Positions 53,114 to 63,308 of a DNA stretch of 64,000 nucleotides are shown piece by piece. Origin of the DNA: Diphasiastrum complanatum (Eukaryota > Streptophyta > Lycopodiopsida > Lycopodiales > Lycopodiaceae); NCBI GenBank assembly GCA_029204225.1, contig CM055095.1, positions 78,432,403-78,496,402 on the forward strand. Reading direction: 5' to 3'. The first letter of the stretch is position 1. Every line of letters starts with the position of its first letter. A program made the position numbers and the translations under genes. The notes beneath the pieces are model-generated. The model made no database searches. It saw only the letters and a list, made by a program, of their open reading frames with translations, and was not told the origin of the DNA.

Positions 53114-54556
53114 TGATGGGATATAAAATGACCCCTAAACAAGTTATCGATGCGAAGAAAATGGTAAGGAGTTAGTCTATATCTCGATTACAGTTCAAAC
53201 TAACATAAATTCTTGAGACTGATTGATCGTAGAGACCAAGCCAATCAATTGTTCGGAAGCTTTCTGGTCCTCTTCAGTCCAAGTAAAAGGTTCGTCCTCC
53301 TTCAAGGGTCTCACAAATGGAGAGATGAGGAAAGAGTAGTTGCTAAGAAACTTCCTATAATAACCCGCTCTTCCTAGGAAATATCGTGACTCATTTGCAG
53401 TGGTGGGGGTAGCATCACTTTCGATCAATCAAGATCAAATGGATTGGGCAATGGCCATCAATATTTTCCTCGATCAATAGGCTTATACCTTGTTCGTTAG
53501 AAGTTCTTAGTAATAGAAACAAGTATTTACAAAGTTCAGTTTGTGTTCAGCAGTAAGACAATTATAGTTGCTCAATTAAGGCAGCATAATTTCATAAACC
53601 ATGAACATCACGTCATTTTTTATGTGATCATAACCAAAATCTTCAAGTATTAATCATCAAATCAATTAGCAAACAAGATGTAGGTTTAGTGTCTTCCTTA
53701 ATGCGACAAAGCAGGCTTTGTTAATGTCAGATGCTCAGCTCGTCAAGCTTGTACCGAACCTGCAACAAACGACTTGTTTCCAAATTTGAACAGCTATGTT
53801 GGCAAAAATTCCTTCCTAACCAATGATGATCAGGATTGTAAAATGGCCACAAAACATAGCATTAGAGAGGCTTCCAAATGGATAGCAGAATCGAAGCTTT
53901 CAGACCCACACTTTCTAGGTAGTCTATAGGGCTTCGAAGTTCAGGTGGTGGGTTTGCTACAGGCCTTGTAAATTTTATCACAAGGCCACAAATTTACAAA
54001 TTGATTTTAGGTTCTCTCAATGGCAGTCAATAATCAAGTAGAGAATGATTTACAAACCAATAATTGGGCCTCTCTGGCAGTGATTGTCCAACGCTTTCAA
54101 AGCAGACTTCAAATGGCCTACAAGCAGACCTCTGGACCTGCGTTCTTCAGACAGGATTTGAGATGGATTAGGCAACATGGCATACTACCCACAACAGGGC
54201 CACAAACACAAACATAGGCAGGGCCGTGAAAGAACAGGTCGTAGGATAGCCCAACAAGGTTATGTGTAAACTGTAGGAAAGGAGGAGCAGGGCTGCGTTT
54301 AGAATGGTGATGGGCAAACCCGCAGGCACAGGTAGGGGTAGGCCTCAAAAACAAACTGTAGACATGGATAGACAAGTTTTGGGATGTCTCGCTGGCAGGT
54401 TCAGGTAGCAACGGAGCATAGGCAAATAGGAGGAAATCAGATCGTAGGCTAGGTGAGGACCAAATCCATGGACAGAGCAAGGGCCACAGGCAAGGTTCTT
54501 CCCACACAGACAGTAGGAGACAAGGAGGAGGGCGGTCCTCTACTGGCCGTGGATTT
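53114..54556 (-). mobile_element. Partial F LTR (inner ~1.44 kb), unit 1
   Basis: From the LTR inner end TGATGGGATATAAAATG (plus) to the duplication junction. Contains an RT fragment at 53195-53428 (separate entry); otherwise non-coding. Confidence 0.7.
53195..53428 (-). pseudogene. Gypsy RT-connection fragment embedded in the F LTR (copy 1)
   Basis: The minus-strand frame reads TTANESRYFLGRAGYYRKFL, SNYSFLISPFVRPLKEDEPF, TWTEEDQKASEQLI, the segment between RT and RNase H of Ty3/gypsy pol (LRSFLGxxxYYRRFI...FxWTxExQxAFxxLK). It ends at EFMLV, where RNase H would begin. It lies inside the LTR interval, 80 bp before the LTR end, not in the internal region. A second copy at 55110-55345 is frameshifted. 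It carries no catalytic residue. Confidence 0.85.
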
Positions 54557-54766
54557 AGGTTTGGTCACATTTGGACCAATGAGTATGGCCTGAGCACCTC
54601 TTACAACTTGGTTCGCTATTTGGTTTGGATTCAAATTCTCCTCACTACTTTTGGGAAAGTCTTCCTTGGAATCAGGAGCAACGTCTATAGTCTTGGCTGA
54701 TAAATCAGGAATTTCATCCAAAGGTAGTTCAACCCCGGTATTTTTAGCGTCTCTAAATGTACTCAC
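54449..54766 (-). pseudogene. Gypsy F gag N-terminal fragment, duplicated copy
   Basis: The minus-strand frame DAKNTGVELPLDEIPDLSAK, then EDFPKSSEENLNPNQIANQV and IGPNVTKP, repeats residues 58-125 of F gag. It then runs through the duplication junction into LTR sequence (STASRGPPSSLSPTVCVGRT). Truncated by the tandem duplication. Confidence 0.85.
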
Positions 54767-56490
54767 TTATGTCTGCAAACTCTTGTTCTAGGAGAAGGTA
54801 TGTAGAAGTTTGTCCTAATCTCTCAAGGATAGTACGACTTCTTGTGCGATATGTAATGCCCTCACCAAGACCAGGGGTTTTTAGTTTTTCAATCAGTGAC
54901 GTGAATCTTCATTTGACATCCAACAATAGGATCTGGGAACTGATCATTCAGTTGACACCTCATTATACCTCCAAGTACAATAGAACCAGAAATCAGAAGG
55001 AACTCGTGCTCCTCCCGGCAGACGCACCAATGATGGGATATAAAATGACCCCTAAACAAGTTATCGATGCGAAGAAAATGGTAAAGGAGTCAGTCTATAT
55101 CTCGATTACAATTCAAACTAACATAAATTCTTGAGACTGATTGATCGTAGAGACCAAGCCGATCAATTGTTCGAAAGCTTTCTGGTCCTCTTCAGTCCAA
55201 GTAAAAGGTTCGTCCTCCTTCAAGAGTCTCACTTATGGAGAGATGAGGAAAGAGTAGTTGCTAAGAAACTTCCTATAATAACCCGCTCTTCCTAGGAAAT
55301 ATCGTGACTCATTTGCAGTGGTGGGGGTAGCATCACTTTCGATCAATCAAGATCAAATGGATTGGGCAATGGCCATCAATATTTTCCTCGATCAATAGGC
55401 TTATACCTTGTTTGTTAGAAGTTCTTAATAATAGAAACAAGTATTTACAAAGTTCAGTTTGTGTTCAGCAGTAAGACAATTATAGTTGCTCAATTAAGGC
55501 AGCATAATTTCATAAACCATGAACATCACGTCATTTTTTATGTGATCATAGCCAAAACCTTCAAGTATTAATCAGCAAATCAATTAGCAAATGTGATGTA
55601 GGTTTAGTGTCTCCCTTAATGCGACAAAGCAGGCTTTGTTAATGTCAGACACTCAATTCGTCAAGCTTGTACCGAACCTGCAACAAACGACTTGTTTCCA
55701 AGATTTGAACAATTATGTTGGCAAAAATTCCTTTCTAACCAATGATGATCAGGATTGTAAAATGGCCACAAAACATAGCATTAAAGAGGCTTCCAAATGG
55801 ATAGCAGAATTGAAGCTTTCAGACCCACACTTTCTAGGTAGTCTATAGGGCTTCGAAGTTCAGGTGGTGGGTTTGCTACAGGCCTTGTAAATTTTATCAC
55901 AAGGCCACCAATTTACAAATTTATTTCAGGTTCTCTCAATGGTAGTCAATAAGGCAATTAACAGATCTAGTAGAGAATGATTTACTACCCAATAATTGGG
56001 CCTCTCTAGAAGTGATTGTCCAATGCTTTCAAAGCAGACTTCAAATGGCCTACATGCAGACCTTTGGACCTGCGTTCTTCAGACAGGGTTTGAGATGGAT
56101 TAGGCAACATGGCATACTACCCACAACAGGGCCACAAACACAACAGAGGTAGGGCCGTAGATAGAGGGCGTGAAAGAACAGGTCGCAGGATAGCCCGACA
56201 AGGTTATGTGTAAATTGTAGGAAAGGAGGAGCAGGGCTACGTTTAGAATGGTGATGGCAAACCCGCAGGCACAGGTAGGGGTAGGCCTCAAAAACAAACT
56301 ATAGACATGGATAGACAAGTTTTGGGATGTCTCGCTGGCAGGTTCAGGTAGCAACGGAGCGTAGGCAAATAGGAGAAAATCAAATCGCAGGTTAGGTGAG
56401 GAGCAAATCCATGGACAGAGCAAGGGCCACAGACAAGGTTCTTCCCACACAGACAGTAGGAGACAAGGAGGAGGGCGGTCCTCTACTGGA
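54557..56490. repeat. Tandem duplication, unit 2 (~1.93 kb)
   Basis: Second copy of 52625-54556. It continues outward into the complete outer part of the F LTR. Confidence 0.9.
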
Positions 56491-56724
56491 CATGGACAGG
56501 GACATAAGAGCGTAGATGCCGCAGGGTTCTGTGATTGTGAGGCAGCACCAACGGACTTCAGCCATCCTTTAAAATGCCCATTGCCCACACAGGCAGTAGG
56601 AGACAAGGAGGAGGGCGGTCCTCTACTGGCCATGGACAGGGATATAAGAGCGCAGATAGGTAGGGTTGTGTCATTGTGAGGCAACACCAACGGACTTTAG
56701 CCATCCTTTAAAATGCCCATTGCC
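56447..56724. repeat. ~139-bp tandem repeat, two copies
   Basis: cacacag(a/g)cagtaggagacaag... to ..aaaatgcccattgcc occurs at 56447-56585 and 56586-56724 with a few substitutions. Confidence 0.9.
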
Positions 56725-57608
56725 CACCTACCCAGCATAGGTTCTTCTTTCTTGATTGGTTTCCAAGAATTTGTCTCGTGCCTCTTACAAATGATTATGC
56801 CTTACAAGATGTGTAGCAGTAGTGTGCTCAGGTATGATCAGAGGAGCACAAATAGGATGATGTGTTGGTCGCAGGTTAGAAAAGACAAACCCCCAGGCAG
56901 AGATTTGCCACAATTCAGGTGGGAAAATGGGATAAACAACAAGTTTCTAAATAGATATGGGCCATAGACAGAAGTAAGGATGGTAAGGTGTTGCAAGAAA
57001 CAATGGAGCAGGGTTTTTGGGAGGATCGTGTGTTTGAATGCCCAACCAGTGACTGGGAGAGTTAGACAGTTGCCTCTTCTTCACATTGAACAAAGGCAAC
57101 AATTTCCTTCCTGGGCTGCGATGGACAATGCTATAGGATAGGATATAAGGCTTCAATCCCCAACAATCGTCTAGAGGGGAACTAACAGGCTCAAACACAC
57201 AATCAAACCAAAGTGGATCTACAAGGAAGTGAAAAACAGTTCAACATTAATCTACACACCCCAATCCTTGCAAATGGGATTATGAATCTTCCCACACTTT
57301 CTCACAAACCTGCAAGCACAAGATTAGAGGCAACAAAGGAATACAAGATGTAATCCCCACAATACCAGAGACTACAATCAACAGATTAGAGACTGCAAAA
57401 GCAAATAACACCAAATCTGATTCCACAAATGAAATGGTGAAAACACAATGCTTAAGATCAAACCAGTGACTCAATAACAATGAAATGGAATAGACAGCAA
57501 AGCGGAAGATGCTGAGAGTGGAGGCACCAAGCACAACAGCTTCTTCTCCTTCCTTCTCTTGTCACCTTCTCACTAAGAGCTCTCTGCACACAAGTTTTTC
57601 TCTACAAG

Positions 57609-57612
<4 letters not shown>

Positions 57613-57656
<44 letters not shown>
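57613..57656. repeat. (TC)n microsatellite, about 44 bp
   Basis: A perfect TC repeat inside the F LTR. Confidence 0.97.
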
Positions 57657-57659
<3 letters not shown>

Positions 57660-58069
57660 AATGACAATGAACAATGGATGAATGTTATGTAGAGCCTGGC
57701 CCTTTCTAATGCTACGGAGGGCTGAGGTCCAAAGAGGTGCACCTTTTCATAAATGGGGACCAATAGGGGCTGTTTAGTAATTGGGCCCAAACTTAAGGGC
57801 AGGGCCCCAAATTTGGTTCTAAGTCACTAAAGTGGCCTATGGTGAATAAAACTGCCATTTGACTATTTTTTAAGACGAACTGGCACCTCCTAGCCCCGAC
57901 AAACCCGAGAACTAGGGGCATAGGCATCTTAAATAAATTTAAGTCCAATGTAAATCAATAAATAAACAGAGTTTCAATAAAAGTGCAACCGGCCATAATG
58001 GGCCATTTACGCGTCAGTTTTAAACAGTTCCGCATTGGCGTAATAGCGCGTGGCGATGATTTCCCATCA

Positions 58070-58759
58070 AAAATAACTTGAAAAAGGTGTCTTTTTCTCC
58101 GCAAACACTAGATTAAGAACATAATATTCAATTGCAATTAGCATCATCAAAAAGTCCCATATCACTTCCACCTACATAGAACTTAAAAAAATGAAGTCCA
58201 TGTTAACATTTGTCTAAAAATGGCAACATTCAAGACTTGTATTTAACTAACGAACACCAAACTTACCCAAAGAAACACAACAAAATTGAATATTCATGTC
58301 CATTCCTCACAATTTGTATCTAGCTTAAGAACATAAAATGTACTCATAGTTTGTATCTAGATTAAGAACACAGTAGTCAATTGAAATTAACATTGTCTAA
58401 ACTACTGAGATACTGAAGTTTATGTTAAAAACATGGAAGTCATAGTTGCTTCCAAATAAGCAAACCACAATCCCCAAACAACAATTATTTATCTAGGAGT
58501 TGTCTAAGATGTATCTTCTTGACATTCATCATTTACAAAAATACAAGAATGACATGGGTGTCTACTTGAATGCATCTCTGCGTGACATTTCCTCTCCAAT
58601 GTTCTAGCCATTCCCTCTGCATAAGATGGCAAATAATCAGTTATTGGTATGGAATATGTTAAATATGATAATTTAGTATTTAAGGTTTCGTGCATAGCAA
58701 TGTTCTTATACATGGTTTAGTGTTAGGTAGTTAGGTGAACATTTTGCCCCCCTAACACT
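58070..58759. other. No recognisable gene; short diverged repeats
   Basis: AT-rich. The motif ctagattaagaaca followed by a(a/c)tagtcaattgaaatta-like text recurs three times (about 58107, 58320, 58356). The minus-strand 69-codon frame at 58504-58713 (ending CHSCIFVNDECQEDTS) matches nothing I know. Confidence 0.4.
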
Positions 58760-61168
58760 TAGTGTTACCATTTGGTTTAACGAATGCTCCAGCGATTTTA
58801 CTGATGAATGATTTATTTCATCCATATTTGGGAAAGTTTGTGGTAGTATTCCTAGATGATATTCTAGTCTACAGTAGACGTTTGTGGAACACATAGAACA
58901 CTTGAGAACTATCTTGATGAAACTCCGATAGGAGTTATACTACACTAAGGAATCCAAGTGTGAATTCTTTAAGCATGGGGTGGTCTATCTCGGTCATAAG
59001 ATCACTACTTATGGGATCAAGATTGACAAGGATAAAATCAAGATAGTAGTCGATTGGCTGATTTCGCAAACTGTGAGGCAAGTTAAATCATTTTTGAAAT
59101 TTACGGTCTTCTTTCGGAATTCATTGAGGATTATGCTAAGGTAGCAGCCCAACTCAATAATCTGACAAAAGTGATTGTAAATAAAAATAAAAAGACGAAT
59201 AAACCTAGTTCCCTTGTTGTTTGCAATGAGAAATTGAATAAATATTTTGAAAAACTTAAAACTTTGATTGTTTCACCTCCCGTGTTACAAATTGTAGATC
59301 CAAATTCACCTTACATCATGAGAACTGATGCAAGTGATATTGCAATTGGAGTGATTCTATTACAAAATGATAGGCCACTAGCGTTTGAAAGGAAAAAATT
59401 CACTGGTCTTCAATTGCGTTATACTACGCAGGAAAAAAAATTATTTGTAGTTTTCCATGCTCTTAAGGCCTGGAGACACTACTTGTATGGTAGTAAGTTT
59501 ATAGTATATACGAATCACTAGCCTCTTAAGTATTTTTGCAATCACCATTATCTTCGGGGGAGGAAAGGCCGATGGGACGAATTGATACAAGAATTCGATC
59601 ATGAAATCCGTTATATAAGAGACAACTCAAATCAAGTTGCGGATGCTCTTAGTTGACTTGGTGAATTGAACAAATTGTCATTCACCCAGATCTCAACGGA
59701 TCTATATCTTTTGATGAGAGAAAAATATAAAAACGATTTTCATTTTGTTCGTATTTGGAACATTGTTTAGACCAGAAGAAATGAGGACAATGTTGAGTCA
59801 AGTTCAAGGAGTCTCAACTAACAAAGAAAGATAAGAAGATTGTGGAAAAATATACCATCGAGATGGATTGTTATTTCAGAATGAAAAGGTTTGTGTACCT
59901 GGTGATGATGAGCTCAAACGCAAGATTTTGTTTGAATGTCATGACATACCTTGTGCAGGATATCCCGGTATACACAGGACCCTTGACTTGGTCAGAAGAG
60001 AGTTTTATTGGCCAACAAATCTCAAGCCATACGTCGAGTCATATGTGATTAAATGAAGGCTAAACACCTTAAGGGCTGGTGGTTTGTTTCATCCATTGAA
60101 TATCCCTAATAAGAGACGGGAAAGCATATTGATGGATTTTGTAGTTGGACTTTCGAAGACCCAAAAACAAAACGATTCTATTTGGGTTGTTGTGGACAGA
60201 TTAACTAAATTAGCTACGTTTATACCAGTTAAGTCAACTATTAAGGCTTCTAATTTAGCCCAAATCTTTGTTGAAATATCATTTCGGTTGTATGGATTGT
60301 CGAGTGACATTGTTAATGATAGAGATCCTAAGTTCATAGGTCACTTCTAGTCAACAATATTGCATAAACTGGAAACTTTCCTTAGTTTTAGTTCTTCTAA
60401 TAATCCTGAATCATATGGCTAGACTGAAAGGACTAATCAAACTATGGAAGATATGTTATGGACATATGTTTCTCACAGACAATCTCATTGGGAAGATTGC
60501 CTTCCTCTAATTAAGTTTGCATACAATAGTAGAAAACATCCTACTACAAGTTACAATTCTTTTATGATTATGTCAGTTTTCAACCTAGATCTCCTATTAA
60601 TGTGGAGACAAAATCTATAAGATCCAGAAGATTTCTATTTTTCTGCATGATATTCAAGAAATGTTGCAAGAGGCTAAGGATAGTATACGTAGTGTTGAGG
60701 ATAGAGCTAAGCACTATGCTGATCTTCAAATATCTCTCAAAAATTTTAAAGTCGATGACTGGGTATATCTTAGAATACCAAAAGATTCTAAGACATTACA
60801 TACAACATGATAAACTATCTATCCGATATTGTGGACCGTTCAAGATTGTACTAAAAATTTGTTCTTTAGCTTATGAACTAGATCTTCAAGGCAAATCTAC
60901 TACACACCCAGTTTTTCATGTGTGTCGATTAAAATTAAGTTTACATGAAGGTGATATAGTTGGATCTGATGATGATCTATTGCACCTGAAAAATTTATCG
61001 CTTAGTGTGCCTTTGGGACCTAAGAAAGTGCTCAGAACAAGAGATAAACAATTGAGAAATCGTTCTATCTTTGAGTGTTTAATTCAACTGAAAGGTCGAC
61101 CTGAGGATGATGATTCGTGGGAGAGAGTTGATAACATAAAAAAGAATTTTCCTAAGTTCTGCTTCTGA
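58760..61168 (+). pseudogene. Gypsy H (chromovirus-like): RT end, RNase H, integrase, chromodomain-like tail
   Basis: Plus strand, 5'-truncated. [12 protein letters not shown] (58770), [15 protein letters not shown] with the catalytic FLDD (58835), then KCEFFKHGVVYLGHKIT. RNase H at 59171-59640: MRTDASDIAIGVILLQNDRP, GLQLRYTTQEKKLFVVFHAL, NSNQVADALS, with stops. Integrase zinc region at 59868-60056: LFECHDIPCAGYPGIHRTLD, where the second His of the usual GHxG is Tyr. Core at 60100-60350: LMDFVVGLSKTQKQNDSIWV and VNDRDPKFIGHF; the Glu segment follows in another frame (SYG-stop-TERTNQTMED). C-terminus at about 60780-61168: LSIRYCGPFKI, HPVFHVCRLK, then PKKVLRTRDKQLRNRSIFEC with DDDSWERVDNIKKNFPKF, chromodomain-like. 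Many stops; inactive. Confidence 0.88.
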
Positions 61169-61182
61169 AGACGGTTGCAGTT

Positions 61183-61196
61183 CAAGGGGGGAAGAA
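61183..61196 (+). other. Polypurine tract of gypsy H
   Basis: caaggggggaagaa immediately before the TG of the 3' LTR. Confidence 0.85.
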
Positions 61197-61586
61197 TGTT
61201 ACGTCTAATCCTGAATATAGGATTCAGTATAATCCTAGGCCTGGATACACAGTACTCTAGTGTTTGAGATTATTGGTTACACCATGTCATAATGTACGGG
61301 ACTTGTATAGTAACTAAAAAATTGGTGAGGCCAAGACACACTAATTGGAGTTAGTACATGGTTTAGGACAAGGTGGTCTTGGGTCTATATAACTATTGGA
61401 AACTCACCCTACTCCATCATTCGAGTGGTGATTCATTTCTAGGTTCTCTCACTCTACTCTTGCTTCCAATTCCTTGGCTCGGGGTGAAGGTTTTGAAGAT
61501 TGGGCAGTTGCTTCTACTTGATTGGTTGGTTTATCCATAGTGTGTTTTATCTTGTAAGCAAGATCTTGAGGAGCTTTGCCTTATAG
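61197..61586 (+). mobile_element. 3' LTR of gypsy H, truncated (~390 bp)
   Basis: Begins TGTTACGTCTAATCCTG after the polypurine tract. Contains ggtctatataact (TATA) near 61385. Similarity to LTR sequence stops about 61586, where copia RNase H coding starts without a CA terminus. Confidence 0.7.
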
Positions 61587-61830
61587 TGACAATCAGAGTG
61601 GCATTTAGCTGGCAAAGAATCCGGTGTCCACATGAGAATCAAATGCATCGAGATTCACTATCACCTTATATGTGAGAGGTTGCTAAGCAAAGAAATATAT
61701 GTTGTTCATTGTATTATAGATGGGCAACTAGCTGACATTTTCACTAAGCCACTCATTAGAGAAAAGTTTGATAATTTAGATCAAAGCTTTTTCACCGTAA
61801 ACTTTTTAACTTTGATGCTATGTAAATGAG
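61587..61830 (+). pseudogene. Copia RNase H C-terminal fragment
   Basis: On the plus strand, DNQSGI and LAKNPV (with stops) lead to IKCIEIHYHLICERLLSKEI, HCIIDGQLADIFTKPLI, REKFDNLDQ. This is the end of copia RNase H (DNxSAIxLAKNPVxHxRTKHIEI..LADIFTKPL), which would degrade template RNA. About 80 codons remain; no upstream RT. The 130 bp after it is the non-coding 3' tail, ending at the N-family LTR. Confidence 0.85.
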
Positions 61831-61960
61831 TGAATGAAAAGTAGATTCTACTTTTGGGAAGAGAGTTAAAATAAAAGTAAAATCATTGTGTTAATGTATT
61901 GTGGCTCCAGTTAGTCGATTAGGACCAGTTTTTCTCATATGATGAGATAGTCAATGGGAC

Positions 61961-62367
61961 TGTTGTGGGTATTTCCTGTACATAAATAAACAAGCGGATC
62001 CCACCACTTAAAATATTGTTTGCCAAGCCTTACCTAGTGGGCCCCACCACAATACATTGTACAATTAGAATAATAAGTGTGAGGGCATTGGCATCCTGCG
62101 TGTGTAAGCCCAACCCAATGAGCACATTGCTAGTTGTTCTAAGTTGTTTTATAGAGACTTGGGCCCTAGGTGTAAATAAATAAGTTTGAGGCCCAAGTTC
62201 ACAAAGTCAAGTTGAAAAATAAGGAATCTAAGTTGCACAAAGTAAGACTCACATGATTCATGTGACTTGTCTTGTGCTTTCTTAGAACCATTAGATTTCA
62301 GTTGTGTTTCTTTGAAAGGCTTGGATAAGAATCCCTGCCCAATGAAGTGGCCAATCAGAGTGAAGGA
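61961..62367 (+). mobile_element. N-family LTR, first ~400 bp, interrupted
   Basis: TGTTGTGGGTATTTCCTGTAC at 61961, co-linear with the first ~400 bp of the N LTRs (shared cccaccacttaaa, aagcccaacccaatgagcac, ctcacatgattcatgtga) but more diverged. It is cut at 62367 by the LTR of copia C, so C is the younger insertion. Confidence 0.8.
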
Positions 62368-63008
62368 TGTTGAAATATTGGAAAAATCTATCTAATGTTG
62401 TAAATAGGGGTCCTAAAAATGCCAAAGATGAATTAAGCTCTTTTGGCTTAGTAAAAGCCCATCTTAAGATAAAATATTCAAGGTAGGTAGAAGTAGAAAC
62501 TAGAGCTACCATAGGAATTGCCATTTGTACTTTGTATGCCACATTTAATGCATGAAGATACTAGGTGGCACAAATAGACCTATTGAGGTGGCTTGAAGAA
62601 GTCTAGATAACTTGAGAGGTGAATTCATAAGTCCAATTCAACTCAAAGTAGGAGGAGAGTCCATGGATCTATATATATGTGATGTACTCTCATTGAGAAG
62701 TGTGATTTTTGTGTGTAATGCAAATTTGGAGACTAAGCTCTTCGTGCCATCTCTCTCTAGTCGAGTTTGTACATTCACTTTCTCTCTCTAGCCGAGTTGA
62801 GGCATTTATTGTACTTAGTTTTATGTTTTAAATGCATCTTACACGTGTGAGAGCATTTTGTGAATAGATCTTGCTTGTAGCACAATAATATTGCTTGTAT
62901 GATCAACTTTTCTATTGTCAATCAATGCTAGTTTGATCTTTATGGTATTATTGGGCTTAGGAGGTCACAAGTACATGTGTAGAGCAACCCACACGTGTGA
63001 ATTTAACT
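62368..63008 (+). mobile_element. 5' LTR of copia C, 641 bp
   Basis: TGTTGAAATATTGGAAAAA to ..GTGTGAATTTAACT. Same family as A and B, with about 30 extra bases near 62835 (a second acacgtgtgag palindrome). The terminal CA is mutated. Confidence 0.85.
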
Positions 63009-63020
63009 TGGTATTAGAGA
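63009..63020 (+). other. Degenerate primer-binding site of copia C
   Basis: TGGTATTAGAGA against TGGTATCAGAGC in A and B. Confidence 0.7.
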
Positions 63021-63308
63021 TAACCTAAGATTTACAAGCAAATCTAATAAAAAAGTTTGCAAATTTGATCAGATTTCAAGCTAGGAATTGTCTAGATTCT
63101 ACTTTCTAGCTAGTTTGCAGTTTTCTGGTGATTTTGAGCCTCAAACCACTTTGATCGCTCCAGATCAGGTACTGTATGGAATTTTAGGTGCAGGCACGTG
63201 TGAAATTAGACCAATTTCAGTTTGGTGGTTCTCTCTCACCTTAGATCCAGGTTTCATGCAATTTGGCCCACTAGAAAGCTAGAATTGTGTAGAATCTGTT
63301 GCAATTTC
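63021..63308 (+). other. Copia C leader, first part
   Basis: Matches the leaders of A and B until about 63305 (..agaatctgttgcaatt), where it jumps to integrase-tail coding. Confidence 0.75.

Larger units (their letters stand above)
52625..54556. repeat. Tandem duplication, unit 1 (~1.93 kb)
   Basis: Covers the start of F gag, the leader, the primer site and the inner part of the F LTR. It repeats directly as 54557-56490 with the offset changing from 1,932 to 1,917 and then about 1,943 because of small indels; identity is high by eye. The junction text is ..ctggccgtggattt/aggtttggtcac. Confidence 0.9.
55031..58069 (-). mobile_element. LTR of gypsy F, about 3.04 kb
   Basis: On the minus strand it starts TGATGGGAAATCATCG at 58069 and ends ..TATATCCCATCA at 55031, giving perfect 8-bp inverted ends TGATGGGA/TCCCATCA, and is followed by the primer site at 55011-55030. 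It contains the RT fragment (55110-55345), a ~139 bp tandem repeat (56447-56724) and a TC microsatellite (57613-57656). No 3' LTR partner is in the window. Confidence 0.65.

Noticed and set aside
54118-56690. Minus-strand Cys/Pro-rich frames (129 and 196 codons) in F LTR copies
   Set aside because: They overlap duplicated LTR sequence, differ in frame between the two copies and contain no domain.
58504-58713. 69-codon minus-strand frame ending CHSCIFVNDECQEDTS, considered as a host exon
   Set aside because: No splice-supported neighbours or recognisable family; kept only as a remark.
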